DNA of 64,000 nt from assembly GCA_965214635.1 (NCBI GenBank), contig OZ243964.1, forward strand, positions 434,001 through 498,000. The letters are read 5' to 3'. Positions 16,659-25,522 of the stretch are shown here, in pieces. Every line of letters begins with the position of its first letter. Positions within the stretch are counted from its first letter, which is position 1. The stretch comes from Bin90 sp965214635 (GTDB taxonomy: Bacteria; Chloroflexota; Dehalococcoidia; Lucifugimonadales; JADFKI01). The translations under genes and the position numbers were made by a program. The notes under the pieces were generated by a model. It was not told the DNA's origin, did no database searches, and saw only the letters and a list, made by a program, of their open reading frames with translations.

Positions 16659-17312
16659 CTAAATATTGACTATGTGTCTTGCTATCACACCCTCGATAGC
16701 CGATTGAGGAACTGCGCCTTGCCGCAGAATGCTTGGTGTGGCTGTGGTCAGGTCAATGATGGTGGAGGCAACGCCGCCGGAGGCGTCCCCGCCGTCTAGG
16801 ATGAAATCGAGTGCGTCTCCGAACGCGTCGCGCACCGCCTGCGCAGATGACAGCCCGGTCGCGCCGCTAAGGTTGGCGCTCGTGCCGGTGATGGGTGCGC
16901 CGAGCATGCGCGCTACCTTGCGCGGCACAGGATGGTCGGGCACACGCAGCGCAACGCTGTCCAATCCCGCCGTTACGGCGTATGGCACACGCTCAGATTT
17001 GGGCAGCACGATGGTCAGTGCGCCAGGCCAAAACCTCTCGGCAAGCGCAAGTGCGGTCTGCGGCACGGCGGCGGCGCACGCACCCATATCCGCTATGTCC
17101 GCCAACAGCAGCGGCAATGGCATCCCCCCCGGGCGTCCCTTCAGGCGGAACACCTTCCCCACAGCAACGGAGTCCAGCGCATTCGCAGCAAGCCCGTACA
17201 GCGTATCTGTTGGGATAGCGACCACGCCGCCGTTTCGCAGCGCATCCACGGCCGCATTTATCCGCTTATCGAGATGCTCGGCAGAGGTCTGATTTTGCGT
17301 TGAATTTTGCAT
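16659..17312 (-). CDS. tsaC: L-threonylcarbamoyladenylate synthase (YrdC/Sua5 family)
   Basis: It makes threonylcarbamoyl-AMP for the universal t6A37 tRNA modification. The 217 residues contain the YrdC core: GGVVAIPTDTLYGL (about 28-41), the K-G-R-P motif in FRLKGRPGGMPLPLLL, a LTIVLP strand, the ALRVPDHP segment and TSANLSG. No C-terminal Sua5 domain is present, so it is the short form. The MtaB enzyme encoded at 40 kb acts on the t6A base this protein helps to make. Confidence 0.92.
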   Translation of the reverse strand: MQNSTQNQTSAEHLDKRINAAVDALRNGGVVAIPTDTLYGLAANALDSVAVGKVFRLKGRPGGMPLPLLLADIADMGACAAAVPQTALALAERFWPGALTIVLPKSERVPYAVTAGLDSVALRVPDHPVPRKVARMLGAPITGTSANLSGATGLSSAQAVRDAFGDALDFILDGGDASGGVASTIIDLTTATPSILRQGAVPQSAIEGVIARHIVNI

Positions 17313-17409
17313 CGGCGATAATTAAGCGCCTCCATTTAAGTTGAAATAGTATAGCATAGATGCTAGGCTTGAACTGCTATTTGACAGTGTTCATCCCACA
17401 CCGATTCGT

Positions 17410-19032
17410 ATGTCGATGATGCAAAAATCGCAGCCCACAAGCCGTGAAGTCGTTGCCGATGCTGCTGCGTCCGCACGAGTCCAACGCGAGTCCGTCCTCG
17501 TTATCGATTTCGGCTCGCAGTACAGCATGCTCATAGCGCGCCGCGTGCGCGAAAGCAATGTCTATTGCGAGATAATCCCCCACACTGCCGAATGGGACGC
17601 CGTGGCGCACCTGAACCCTAAGGGCGTCATCCTGTCTGGAGGCCCTGCCAGTGTGTATGACGAAGGCGCTCCCCTTGCGCCGGCATGGGTGTACGAGCGG
17701 GCACAGCACGCCGGGCTGCCTGTGCTTGGCATCTGCTACGGGATGCAGGTGATGGCGCACCAACTAGGTGGCGATGTCGCCCCTGCGTCCAAAAAGGAGT
17801 ATGGGCGCGCCGCCATGCAGCAGAACGCACCGGACGAGCCGCTGTTTCAAGGGCTGCCCGATACGATGCCCGTTTGGATGAGCCACGCCGACCAGATAAC
17901 CACCACGCCGCCGGGCTTCACTTCCCTAGCGCGTTCAGAAAACTCGCCTGTAGTGGTGATGGGCAACGGCGCGAACATGCTCGGCTTGCAGTTCCATCCA
18001 GAAGTGGCGCACACGCCGCAAGGCAAGACGCTCTTGGCGAACTTCCTCTACCGCATCTGCGGCTGCGAACCGCTGTGGACGCCGAGAAATTTCGTCAGCG
18101 ATAGCATAGAGCGCATACAAGACCAAGTGCGGGATAGCAGGGTTATATGCGCCCTATCCGGTGGCGTGGACTCTGCGGTGGCAGCGGCGCTGACGCACAA
18201 GGCAATCGGCGACCGCCTGACATGCATCTTCGTGAACAACGGGCTGATGCGCAAGGGCGAGCCGCAGTGTGTCCAAGACACCTTTGGGCGGCACTTCAAG
18301 GCGAACTTCGTGTATGCCGACGCCACAGAGAACTTCCTCGGTGCGCTCATAGGCACTACCGAGCCTGAGAAAAAGCGCAAAATCATCGGCGAAGAGTTCA
18401 TTCGCGTCTTCGACGAGCAGGCAGCGCGCATCGGCAAAGTTGACTTCCTTGCGCAAGGCACGCTGTACCCCGATGTCATCGAGAGCGAATCCGACGGTGG
18501 CTCGGTGTCCGCCAAGATAAAGACGCACCACAATGTGGGCGGCTTGCCAGAGCATATGAACTTGAAGCTCGTGGAGCCGCTGCGCTATCTGTTCAAGGAT
18601 GAGGTTCGCGATGTGGGCACAGAGCTTGGCTTGCCAGAAGAGATTGTCCATCGCCAGCCGTTTCCCGGGCCGGGCTTAGCAATTCGCATCATCGGAGAAG
18701 TTACTCCCAACAAGATTGCGGTGCTGCGCGAAGCCGACGCCATCGTCCTGCACGAACTGGCACGCAGCGACATATACCCTAGCATTTGGCAGAGCTTCGC
18801 GGTGCTGACCGACACCCGCAGCGTCGGCGTTACCGGCGACTTTCGCACCTACGGCCATGTCATCGCCATTCGCGCCGTCTCAAGCGAAGACGCCATGACC
18901 GCGGACTGGGCGCGCATCCCCCACGATGTGCTGGCTCGCATATCCACTCGCATCGCCAACGAAGTGGACGGCGTGAACCGCGTGGTCTATGACATCACTA
19001 GCAAGCCCCCCGGCACCATCGAATGGGAATAG
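17410..19032 (+). CDS. guaA: GMP synthase (glutamine-hydrolysing)
   Basis: GuaA converts XMP to GMP. The N-terminal class I glutamine amidotransferase domain has Cys109 in GICYGMQ and His196/Glu198 in FHPEV. The ATP-pyrophosphatase domain follows, with SGGVDS (250-255), and then the C-terminal dimerisation domain ending in the family's characteristic PPGTIEWE. The 540-residue length includes about 25 extra N-terminal residues before VLVIDFGSQYS, so a later start is possible. It begins a plus-strand purine block. Confidence 0.96.
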   Translation: MSMMQKSQPTSREVVADAAASARVQRESVLVIDFGSQYSMLIARRVRESNVYCEIIPHTAEWDAVAHLNPKGVILSGGPASVYDEGAPLAPAWVYERAQHAGLPVLGICYGMQVMAHQLGGDVAPASKKEYGRAAMQQNAPDEPLFQGLPDTMPVWMSHADQITTTPPGFTSLARSENSPVVVMGNGANMLGLQFHPEVAHTPQGKTLLANFLYRICGCEPLWTPRNFVSDSIERIQDQVRDSRVICALSGGVDSAVAAALTHKAIGDRLTCIFVNNGLMRKGEPQCVQDTFGRHFKANFVYADATENFLGALIGTTEPEKKRKIIGEEFIRVFDEQAARIGKVDFLAQGTLYPDVIESESDGGSVSAKIKTHHNVGGLPEHMNLKLVEPLRYLFKDEVRDVGTELGLPEEIVHRQPFPGPGLAIRIIGEVTPNKIAVLREADAIVLHELARSDIYPSIWQSFAVLTDTRSVGVTGDFRTYGHVIAIRAVSSEDAMTADWARIPHDVLARISTRIANEVDGVNRVVYDITSKPPGTIEWE

Positions 19033-19108
19033 ATTTTGCTTTTCCATATCGCAGCGCAGCCGACCGTCGTTATAGAGAATGGATAAGGCTATCCGGGTAG
19101 AAATGTAA

Positions 19109-19546
19109 ATGGCAGACAACGCACAAGACACGCTTGACAATGCTGCACGCAGCACGGCACCCGGCGGCGTAACGCGCACCGAATTCGTGGACGCAATCGC
19201 CCTGCTCGCTGGCAGCGTGTACGATTTTCACGACCGATTTGCTATACCTAACTTATACGCTAATCGAACCCCAAACGCCTGCTTCGATCGTCTATTCGCC
19301 CGCCTTGCGTTCTTGACAGAAGAGGTCGGCGAGCACTCTCGCGAACTCAACCGATCCAATCTGACGCTTGCAGCAGAGGAAATGGCAGATGTGGCTTTCG
19401 TCGCCTTGGGCACTATACTGGAACTTGATGGATCTGGCGTGTTCGCCTGCCGAGATGTGGCTAACAAAAACGATAATAAGACCCTGGAAACGCACACACT
19501 CGAAGCATCATCAGGAAAGCTGGTGAAGAGGTCGACGGCGCAATGA
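19109..19546 (+). CDS. MazG-like nucleotide pyrophosphohydrolase
   Basis: A 145-residue all-alpha NTP pyrophosphatase-like protein. Residues about 70-105 carry the MazG-type metal motif: FLTEEVGEHSREL (EExxE-type) followed by AAEEMADVAF (ExxD). The segment after it (VANKNDNKT) contains the KxxKN-like residues found in this superfamily. Its 3' end overlaps purD by ATGA, so it is translated with a purine synthesis enzyme. Hydrolysis of a nucleotide or of a phosphoribosyl nucleotide is the expected chemistry, but the substrate cannot be told from sequence. Confidence 0.8.
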   Translation: MADNAQDTLDNAARSTAPGGVTRTEFVDAIALLAGSVYDFHDRFAIPNLYANRTPNACFDRLFARLAFLTEEVGEHSRELNRSNLTLAAEEMADVAFVALGTILELDGSGVFACRDVANKNDNKTLETHTLEASSGKLVKRSTAQ

Positions 19547-20841
19547 AGGTTCTCGTCGTGGGCAGCGGCTCCCGCGAACATGCCATCGTTTGGAAACTGG
19601 CGCAGAGCAGTCTTGTCGCTGAAATTTTCGCTGCGCCCGGCAACGCCGGCACCCAAAGCCTCGCTCAAAATGAGCCTATCCCCGCTGAGGACATAGACGC
19701 CCTGCTAGACTTTGCACAGCGCAAAGCCATCGACTTCACCGTCGTCGGGCCGGAGCAGCCGCTCACAATGGGCATCGTAGACCGGTTCAAGCTTGCAGGG
19801 CTGAGCGTGTTCGGTCCGACGCAGGCTGCGGCTCAAATCGAGGGCAGCAAGGTATTCGCCAAACGCCTAATGACCCAATGCGGCGTTCCGACTGCCGCAT
19901 ACGAGGCATTCACAACCTACGACTCCGCTCGTGCATATGTGTCAACCTGCCCCGTCCCGGTGGTCGTAAAGGCGGATGGGCTTGCCGCCGGCAAGGGCGT
20001 TACTGTCGCACACACGCGTGAGGAAGCGTTAGACGCCGTGCGCGCCGCTATGTTGGAGCGTCAATTCGGCAGTGCCGGCGATTGTGTGCTAATCGAAGAA
20101 TGTATGGTGGGGCAAGAGGTCAGTGTGTTCGCATTCGTGGACGGCGACTATGTGTCCCCGATGGTGGCAGCGTGCGACTACAAGCGCGTGGGCGACGGCG
20201 ACACTGGCCCCAACACCGGCGGCATGGGCAGCTTCAGCCCCCCTGCCCCGCAGCACTGGAACGCAGCGGTGGAGGCACAGGTACGCCAAACCATAATGCA
20301 ACCCATCGCAGAGGGCTTGGCGCGCATGGGCTGCCCATATCAGGGCGTCCTATACCTCGGAATGATGCTGACTGGCGATGAGCCGGGCACTAGTGGCGAT
20401 GCGTCCCCTGCATTCGTACCCAAGGTGGTGGAGTTTAACTGCAGGCTTGGCGACCCCGAAACGCAAGCCATCCTGCCACGCCTCAAGACCGACCTAGCGC
20501 GGGTAATGTTCGCCACTGCCAACGGCACGCTTGCCGATATTGCTATCGACTGGGACGAGCGCACCTGTGTGGGCGTGGTCTTGGCGTCCGAAGGCTACCC
20601 GGGTTCGTATGACACCGGGTACGCTGTGCACGGCGTTGACGCAGTGGGCGCAGATGCGATGGTGTTTCACGCTGGGACGAAATCGGGCGCTGACGGCGAA
20701 CTGCTGACCGCAGGCGGGCGCGTCCTCACCGTGTCGGCGCTCGGCGATACGCTCCCACAGGCGCGCGCCGCAGCCTACGATAATATATGCCGCATCGAGT
20801 TCGACGGGGCGTTCCACCGCAATGACATTGCTGCCTTGTAA
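19543..20841 (+). CDS. purD: Phosphoribosylamine-glycine ligase
   Basis: PurD joins glycine to phosphoribosylamine, the second step of IMP synthesis. It has the VLVVGSGSREHA start, the ATP-grasp segment VVVKADGLAAGKGV, the NTGGMGSFSP motif and FNCRLGDPETQ metal-binding residues. The 432-residue length is normal. It shares an ATGA overlap with the MazG-like gene. purE follows after 149 bases. Confidence 0.96.
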   Translation: MKVLVVGSGSREHAIVWKLAQSSLVAEIFAAPGNAGTQSLAQNEPIPAEDIDALLDFAQRKAIDFTVVGPEQPLTMGIVDRFKLAGLSVFGPTQAAAQIEGSKVFAKRLMTQCGVPTAAYEAFTTYDSARAYVSTCPVPVVVKADGLAAGKGVTVAHTREEALDAVRAAMLERQFGSAGDCVLIEECMVGQEVSVFAFVDGDYVSPMVAACDYKRVGDGDTGPNTGGMGSFSPPAPQHWNAAVEAQVRQTIMQPIAEGLARMGCPYQGVLYLGMMLTGDEPGTSGDASPAFVPKVVEFNCRLGDPETQAILPRLKTDLARVMFATANGTLADIAIDWDERTCVGVVLASEGYPGSYDTGYAVHGVDAVGADAMVFHAGTKSGADGELLTAGGRVLTVSALGDTLPQARAAAYDNICRIEFDGAFHRNDIAAL

Positions 20842-20990
20842 CCCTCTTTGAGACATGGCACAATGCGCGCCTCACCCTCTTGAAATGAGCGAAATGAGAT
20901 AAAATCCGAATGTGTACAGCCTACACGCCAAGTAGTAGGTCAGATTTTTAACAAAGCACTCGAGCAAAGCAAACGAAAGGGGTTCTTAAT

Positions 20991-21449
20991 ATGCCGTTGG
21001 TAGGTGTCATAATGGGCAGCAGCTCTGATGAGGCGATAGTCGCCGAAACAATGAGCGTGCTTGAGCAGATGGGCATTGAGAGTGAAATGGTCGTGGCGTC
21101 GGCGCACCGCACGCCCGAGCGAGTGATGGAATATGTTACAAGTGCACGCGACAGGGGCATCGAGGTGCTGATAGCCGCTGCGGGCGGCTCTGCGGGACTG
21201 CCCGGCGTCGCAGCGTCGTGGACGACTTTGCCCATCATCGGCATTCCCCTGCCCAGCAGCGACCTCAATGGCGTGGATGCGCTCTACGCCATCGCACAGA
21301 TGCCGCCCGGCATTCCCGTCGCCTGTGTCGCCGTCGGCTCGTGGGGCGCGCGCAACGCAGCCTTCCTCGCCGCACAGATACTTGGCATCAAGCACGACGC
21401 CATCCGCCAAGCCTACGATGACTATCGACAATCGCTCAAAAATCGGTAA
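20991..21449 (+). CDS. purE: N5-carboxyaminoimidazole ribonucleotide mutase
   Basis: PurE class I converts N5-CAIR to CAIR. The 152-residue protein has the GSSSDE phosphate loop near residue 10, ASAHRTPE with the catalytic His, AAAGGSAGLPGV and GIPLPSSDLNG. An AAAGGGG ribosome-binding site precedes the ATG. Class I PurE normally needs PurK to make N5-CAIR. No purK is visible in this window. Confidence 0.95.
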   Translation: MPLVGVIMGSSSDEAIVAETMSVLEQMGIESEMVVASAHRTPERVMEYVTSARDRGIEVLIAAAGGSAGLPGVAASWTTLPIIGIPLPSSDLNGVDALYAIAQMPPGIPVACVAVGSWGARNAAFLAAQILGIKHDAIRQAYDDYRQSLKNR

Positions 21450-21757
21450 CATTTCAGTGTTCCCAATCAGCGGCGAAAAAAGATCCACAACGCCCGCCTA
21501 GCGGGGAAGCGAAAATCCCTCTCCCCTGATAGGGATGGTATCGTAGGTCGGGATGGTAGGGTTCCAGCCTATACGCCACATGTGCACAGAGGGGCTTGCA
21601 GCCACAGTGTTCACGAATATTAAGGGCGCTTCGAGTGGATGCTCTTGCTGCGTATTGGGGCTGACGGCGCTTAATTCCCTACCCTTACACACCACATTTA
21701 GCATAGAATAGAAAGCGCAACTTGTGAGCGCAAACATCAAAAGGAGGCGTAACCGAT
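21450..21757. other. Spacer between purE and purC
   Basis: Just over 300 bases with no convincing gene. A minus-strand frame (21498-21740) exists, but its translation looks like a chance reading of a low-complexity CCCTCTCCCCTGATAGGGATGG stretch, which may be a dispersed intergenic repeat. No second copy is present in this window to confirm that. The purC ribosome-binding site (AAAGGAGG) is at the right end. Confidence 0.35.
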
Positions 21758-22657
21758 ATGGCGACTACGATTCTCGAGACCGATCTGCCGAACCTGCTCT
21801 ATCGCGGCAAAGTACGCGACACCTACGACATCGGCAGCGGTCTGCTGCTTATGGTAACGACCGACCGCATCTCCGCCTTTGATGTGGTGCTGCCCACCGG
21901 CATACCTGAAAAGGGCGCAGTGCTGTGCCAAATCTCGCAGTTCTGGTTTGAAGAGATGAGAGACATTATCCCGCATCACCTCGTCGCGCTTGCAGCAGAT
22001 TTCGTATCGCTTGCAGCAGATTTGGAACATCTTGACTTAGATGACGAGATTTTGCGCCGATCGATGGTCGTCATGCGCGCCGACCGTATAGATGTGGAGT
22101 GCATCGTGCGCGGCTACATTACCGGCTCGGCATGGTCTGAATATCGGCGCAGCGGCACCGTGTCCGGGCAGCCTATGCCCGAGGGCATGCGTGAGGGCGA
22201 CGCTTTCCCCGAACCGCTGTTCACGCCCTCCACCAAGGCGGATGAGGGACACGACGAGAACATCACCATCTCTGAAATGCAGGATATGGTTGGTGTTGAG
22301 ATGACCTCCCGTCTAGCCGATGCCTCCATCGCCGTGTACTCTGCCGCTCGTGACATTGCGCTGGACAAGGGCATCATCATCGCTGACACCAAGTTCGAGT
22401 TTGGCCTCATCGATGGCAAGCTTTCCCTCATCGACGAAGTGCTGACCCCAGACTCGAGCCGCTTTTGGGACTTGGAAGGCTACGCTCCCGGCAAATCTCA
22501 GCCCAACTATGACAAGCAGTTCGTGCGCGACTGGCTCGACGCTGCCGGCTGGGACCACGAGCCTCCTGCCCCAGAATTGCCGCAAGATGTGGTAGAGCGC
22601 ACGCATCAACGCTACCTTGAAGCGTACACTAAACTCACTGGGGAAACGCTCAGGTAG
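21758..22657 (+). CDS. purC: SAICAR synthase
   Basis: PurC condenses CAIR with aspartate to give SAICAR. The 299-residue length fits the longer, yeast-like type. Motifs seen are YRGKVRDTYDIG at the start, TDRISAFDVVLP, the VRGYITGSAW segment, and ADTKFEFG with the LIDEVLTPDSSRFW stretch. A strong AAAGGAGG ribosome-binding site lies 8-9 bases before the ATG. It is part of the plus-strand purine block. Confidence 0.95.
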   Translation: MATTILETDLPNLLYRGKVRDTYDIGSGLLLMVTTDRISAFDVVLPTGIPEKGAVLCQISQFWFEEMRDIIPHHLVALAADFVSLAADLEHLDLDDEILRRSMVVMRADRIDVECIVRGYITGSAWSEYRRSGTVSGQPMPEGMREGDAFPEPLFTPSTKADEGHDENITISEMQDMVGVEMTSRLADASIAVYSAARDIALDKGIIIADTKFEFGLIDGKLSLIDEVLTPDSSRFWDLEGYAPGKSQPNYDKQFVRDWLDAAGWDHEPPAPELPQDVVERTHQRYLEAYTKLTGETLR

Positions 22658-22744
22658 AAGGCAGATCGCCGCGCGGCACACCCACTCCCAGTGAAGCGCG
22701 CGGATGGCTTGACAGAAGATAACCCCAGTCGCTGGTGAAGAGCA

Positions 22745-23293
22745 ATGGCAAGTCGCACGAGTAGAAGATTAACCCCCACACAGGCGCGGGCTGCGCGTCG
22801 AGTGCGTCAGGCGCGGCGCAAACGACTGCTGCGATGGGGCGGGCTTAGCGCCATCCTCTTGGTGTCTGCGCTTTTCATCGTGTCGCTGATTTTGCCCAGC
22901 CTGCCCGTGTTCAATTTCGGCGGCGGCGGTGGCGGCAACATATTCGAGACCGGTGCAACAGAAAGCACATCAGGGGCAGCCGCTCCCGCTGACACATCTC
23001 AAGTCGAAGCTGTCGCCGCACCTGCGGAGGACACCACAGCGTCGGACGCTGCGCAAACCGGCGTCGCTATCACATATAACTGCCCCGAAGGCTGCGATGA
23101 CCTCGTGCAGCAGCTCAAGGACATCATCGCCGATGTTGAGGTCAGTGGCGCTAAGGTGGCGCTGCTCCCGAGCGACACCATCGAATCCAAAATCCAGCTC
23201 AAGAGCGCGTCCGCAAGCGAGTTGCTGGACGAGTTCGACGATGAGCGCATCCGCAGTTTCATTGCCGATGCCAACTCAGCCGCAGCGCCTTAA
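22745..23293 (+). CDS. Membrane-anchored protein with a partial DUF3105 domain
   Basis: A 182-residue protein. A very basic N-terminus (1-30) and one hydrophobic helix (31-53) make it a single-pass membrane protein with the C-terminal part outside. A glycine- and alanine-rich linker (58-105) follows. Residues about 106-177 (GVAITYNCPEGCDDLV, then LPSD, then LLDEFDDERIRSFI) match what I recall of the C-terminal half of DUF3105. The N-terminal half of that domain, with its HNLEHG histidines, is absent and replaced by linker. Cys113 and Cys117 are kept. Function is unknown. It sits between purC and purS. Confidence 0.65.
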   Translation: MASRTSRRLTPTQARAARRVRQARRKRLLRWGGLSAILLVSALFIVSLILPSLPVFNFGGGGGGNIFETGATESTSGAAAPADTSQVEAVAAPAEDTTASDAAQTGVAITYNCPEGCDDLVQQLKDIIADVEVSGAKVALLPSDTIESKIQLKSASASELLDEFDDERIRSFIADANSAAAP

Positions 23294-23355
23294 CCGACAG
23301 CGGTTAGCATTCAGACACTTCGTCTAACACGCTCCGAGCAGATGTCCCAAGAAGA

Positions 23356-23610
23356 ATGTATCTCGCAAAAATCGTCATCCAACCACGCCCCACCGTGAAC
23401 GACCCGCAGGGTCAGACCATACAAGCCGCACTGCGGCAATTGGGCTTTGGCGGCGTGGATGGAGTGCGCGCCGGCAAGTATATGGAGCTTCACATCGAAG
23501 AAGCCTGCGAGGATGAGGCGGCACGGCAAGTGCGAGACATGTGCGACAGGCTGCTTGCCAATCCCGTCATAGAAGACTATAGGTTTGAGCTGGAAGCGCT
23601 CACCGAGTAG
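23356..23610 (+). CDS. purS: Phosphoribosylformylglycinamidine synthase subunit PurS
   Basis: PurS is the small structural subunit of the three-part FGAM synthase (PurS-PurQ-PurL). The 84 residues match the family: an opening beta strand YLAKIVIQPRPTVNDPQG, then G-hydrophobic-GVDGVRAGKY, and the C-terminal NPVIEDYRFELE strand. The usual next gene, purQ, does not follow; a convergent hisB lies 16 bases away. purQ and purL must be elsewhere in the genome. Confidence 0.93.
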   Translation: MYLAKIVIQPRPTVNDPQGQTIQAALRQLGFGGVDGVRAGKYMELHIEEACEDEAARQVRDMCDRLLANPVIEDYRFELEALTE

Positions 23611-23626
23611 GACATCCTGCCCCAGT

Positions 23627-24265
23627 CTAGCCTATCGTCCCCTTGGTGCTCGGCACATCGTCCCTGCGTGGGTCGCGCTCCAAGGCTGCGCGTAGCGCCC
23701 GCGCAAGGCTCTTGAACAGCGCCTCCGCCTTGTGATGATTGCTGACGCCGGCTAGTATCCGCATATGGATGTTGAACGCACCTTCGCGTGCTAGCGTCTC
23801 TACGAAGTGCGGGATGAGTTCGGCGGGGAGCGCACCCAAGTCGCTATCAGACAACTTGGCGTCTATCACGGCGTATCCCCTGCCGCCAAAGTCAACGACG
23901 CTCAATGCCAGTGCCTCATCCAGCGGCACATAGCTATGCCCTGTGCGCACTATGCCCCTTGCGTCCCCCACTGCTGCCTTGAACGCCCTGCCCAGCACGA
24001 TGCCCACATCCTCGACCGTGTGATGCCACCCGACATCGGTGTCGCCCGCCGCTGCTATGTTCAGGTCTATCAGCCCGTGCCGCGAAATCTGTGCAAGCAG
24101 GTGGTCGAACATGCCGTTCCCCGTCTCAATGTGGTATTCGCCCGTCCCATCGAGATTCACTTCAACGGAGATCTGCGTTTCTCTTGTGTTACGGCTAATC
24201 TTCGCTGTACGCAACGGCAGCATCGCTCCTAAAAGGTTTTTATCCTGCTGTTCTATGGAAGTCAT
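23627..24265 (-). CDS. hisB: Imidazoleglycerol-phosphate dehydratase
   Basis: HisB dehydrates imidazoleglycerol phosphate. The 212-residue frame shows the metal-binding motifs MFDHLLAQISRHG, HHTVEDVGI and, near the C-terminus, SNHHKAEALFK. It has no phosphatase domain. The first conserved residues begin at Met15, and an AGGAG lies directly before that codon (start 24223), so the true protein may be 198 residues. The longer start at 24265 lies 25 bases after hisC. It is the last gene of the minus-strand his cluster. Confidence 0.94.
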   Translation of the reverse strand: MTSIEQQDKNLLGAMLPLRTAKISRNTRETQISVEVNLDGTGEYHIETGNGMFDHLLAQISRHGLIDLNIAAAGDTDVGWHHTVEDVGIVLGRAFKAAVGDARGIVRTGHSYVPLDEALALSVVDFGGRGYAVIDAKLSDSDLGALPAELIPHFVETLAREGAFNIHMRILAGVSNHHKAEALFKSLARALRAALERDPRRDDVPSTKGTIG

Positions 24266-24290
24266 TTCACGGCGGTGGCATCGCTGTCGG

Positions 24291-25376
24291 TTAGATGACC
24301 TCTCTCAGCGCCGCGATGAAGGCGTCGGTCTGCTCCGGCGTGCCGATCCCCACTCTGAGGAAGTCCCTCAGGCGCTCTGAGCCGAACTTGCGGACGACGA
24401 TACCGCGCATTGCCAGCGCCTCGAACACCGGAATTGCACGCCCCGCCTCAAGGCGGCATAGGATGAAGTTGCCCGCAGAAGGCCACGGCGTTATGCCCGC
24501 TATTTCGTCCAGCAGCGCCGCCATTCGCTCGCGCTCGTCCACTATCTTCGCCACATTCTTCTGCAAGCTCGGCATGTCTTCCAGCGACGCCAACAGCGCC
24601 GCCTCTGCCGCAACGCTGATGTTGTACGGCTGCTTGATGTCGATGATGTGCTGCACCAGCTTGGGGTTCATTATGCCGTAGCCGATACGAAGCCCCGCCA
24701 ATCCCGCCCATTTGCTCATTGTCCGCAGCACAACTAGGTTTTCGTGCTGCCCTATCAGCCCCGCTACCGTCCATCCGCAGAACTCATAGTATGCCTCATC
24801 CACCACAACGATGCGCCCCGTGTCCAGCAGTTCGAGTATCTGCGCCTCGCTCGCCAAGTTGCCCGTAGGATTGTTCGGGGATGCCACGAAGACGATTTTC
24901 GTGTTGGTGTCTATGGCACTTCTTGCGGCGTCTAGATCGAGTTCGAACATATCGTCGCGCTGCACAAGCTCAACCGAGCCGCCGGCAACGCGGGCGCAGA
25001 AGCTATACATCCCAAAGGTGGGGTCGAAATCGAGTACCTTGTCGCCGGGGTTCATGAACAGGCGAAACAGCAGGTCTATAAGCTCGTCCCCGCCGGCGCC
25101 AGCGATGATCTCGTCGGGCGCGACGCCGGTGTATTCGCTGAGCGCGCGGCGTACCCGCTGCTGCAGCGGGTCTGGGTAGATATGCACTGGCGCATTCGCA
25201 ACGGCATCTGCAACCTTAGGCGAACAGCCGTAGGGGTTTTCGTTGCCGTTCAGCTTCACGATGTCGCTCTCTGGGATACCCGCTCGCCGCGCAATAAGCT
25301 CGGGCGGCTCCACCGCATCGTAGGTCTGAATGTCTTTGAGGTGTGGTCGGATGAGCCGATTTATTTCGCCTGCCAT
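24291..25376 (-). CDS. hisC: Histidinol-phosphate aminotransferase
   Basis: This PLP enzyme transaminates imidazole acetol phosphate. The 361-residue protein has LNGNENPYG near residue 38, GAGGDELIDLL, the SPNNPTGN motif and the PLP lysine in TMSKWAGLAGLRIGYG. It sits between hisD (146-base gap upstream) and hisB (25-base gap downstream) in the his cluster, which supports the histidine-specific assignment over other class I/II aminotransferases. Confidence 0.95.
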   Translation of the reverse strand: MAGEINRLIRPHLKDIQTYDAVEPPELIARRAGIPESDIVKLNGNENPYGCSPKVADAVANAPVHIYPDPLQQRVRRALSEYTGVAPDEIIAGAGGDELIDLLFRLFMNPGDKVLDFDPTFGMYSFCARVAGGSVELVQRDDMFELDLDAARSAIDTNTKIVFVASPNNPTGNLASEAQILELLDTGRIVVVDEAYYEFCGWTVAGLIGQHENLVVLRTMSKWAGLAGLRIGYGIMNPKLVQHIIDIKQPYNISVAAEAALLASLEDMPSLQKNVAKIVDERERMAALLDEIAGITPWPSAGNFILCRLEAGRAIPVFEALAMRGIVVRKFGSERLRDFLRVGIGTPEQTDAFIAALREVI

Positions 25377-25522
25377 TGTGCTGCCTCACTTTGCGAACCT
25401 GTCATATTCTACCACGAGATTTTGAAGTGCAATGAGTTTGCTCGCATCCCAAGATTTACCGCGATGTGCCAGCGCCCCCGTGTGCCTGTGCTGATGGCAT
25501 CGTCAGGCGGGACACCGTCTGT

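Noticed and set aside
21498..21740. 80-codon minus-strand frame upstream of purC
   Set aside because: Its translation comes from a pyrimidine-rich CCCTCTCCCC stretch that looks like intergenic repeat DNA, and it covers the purC promoter region.
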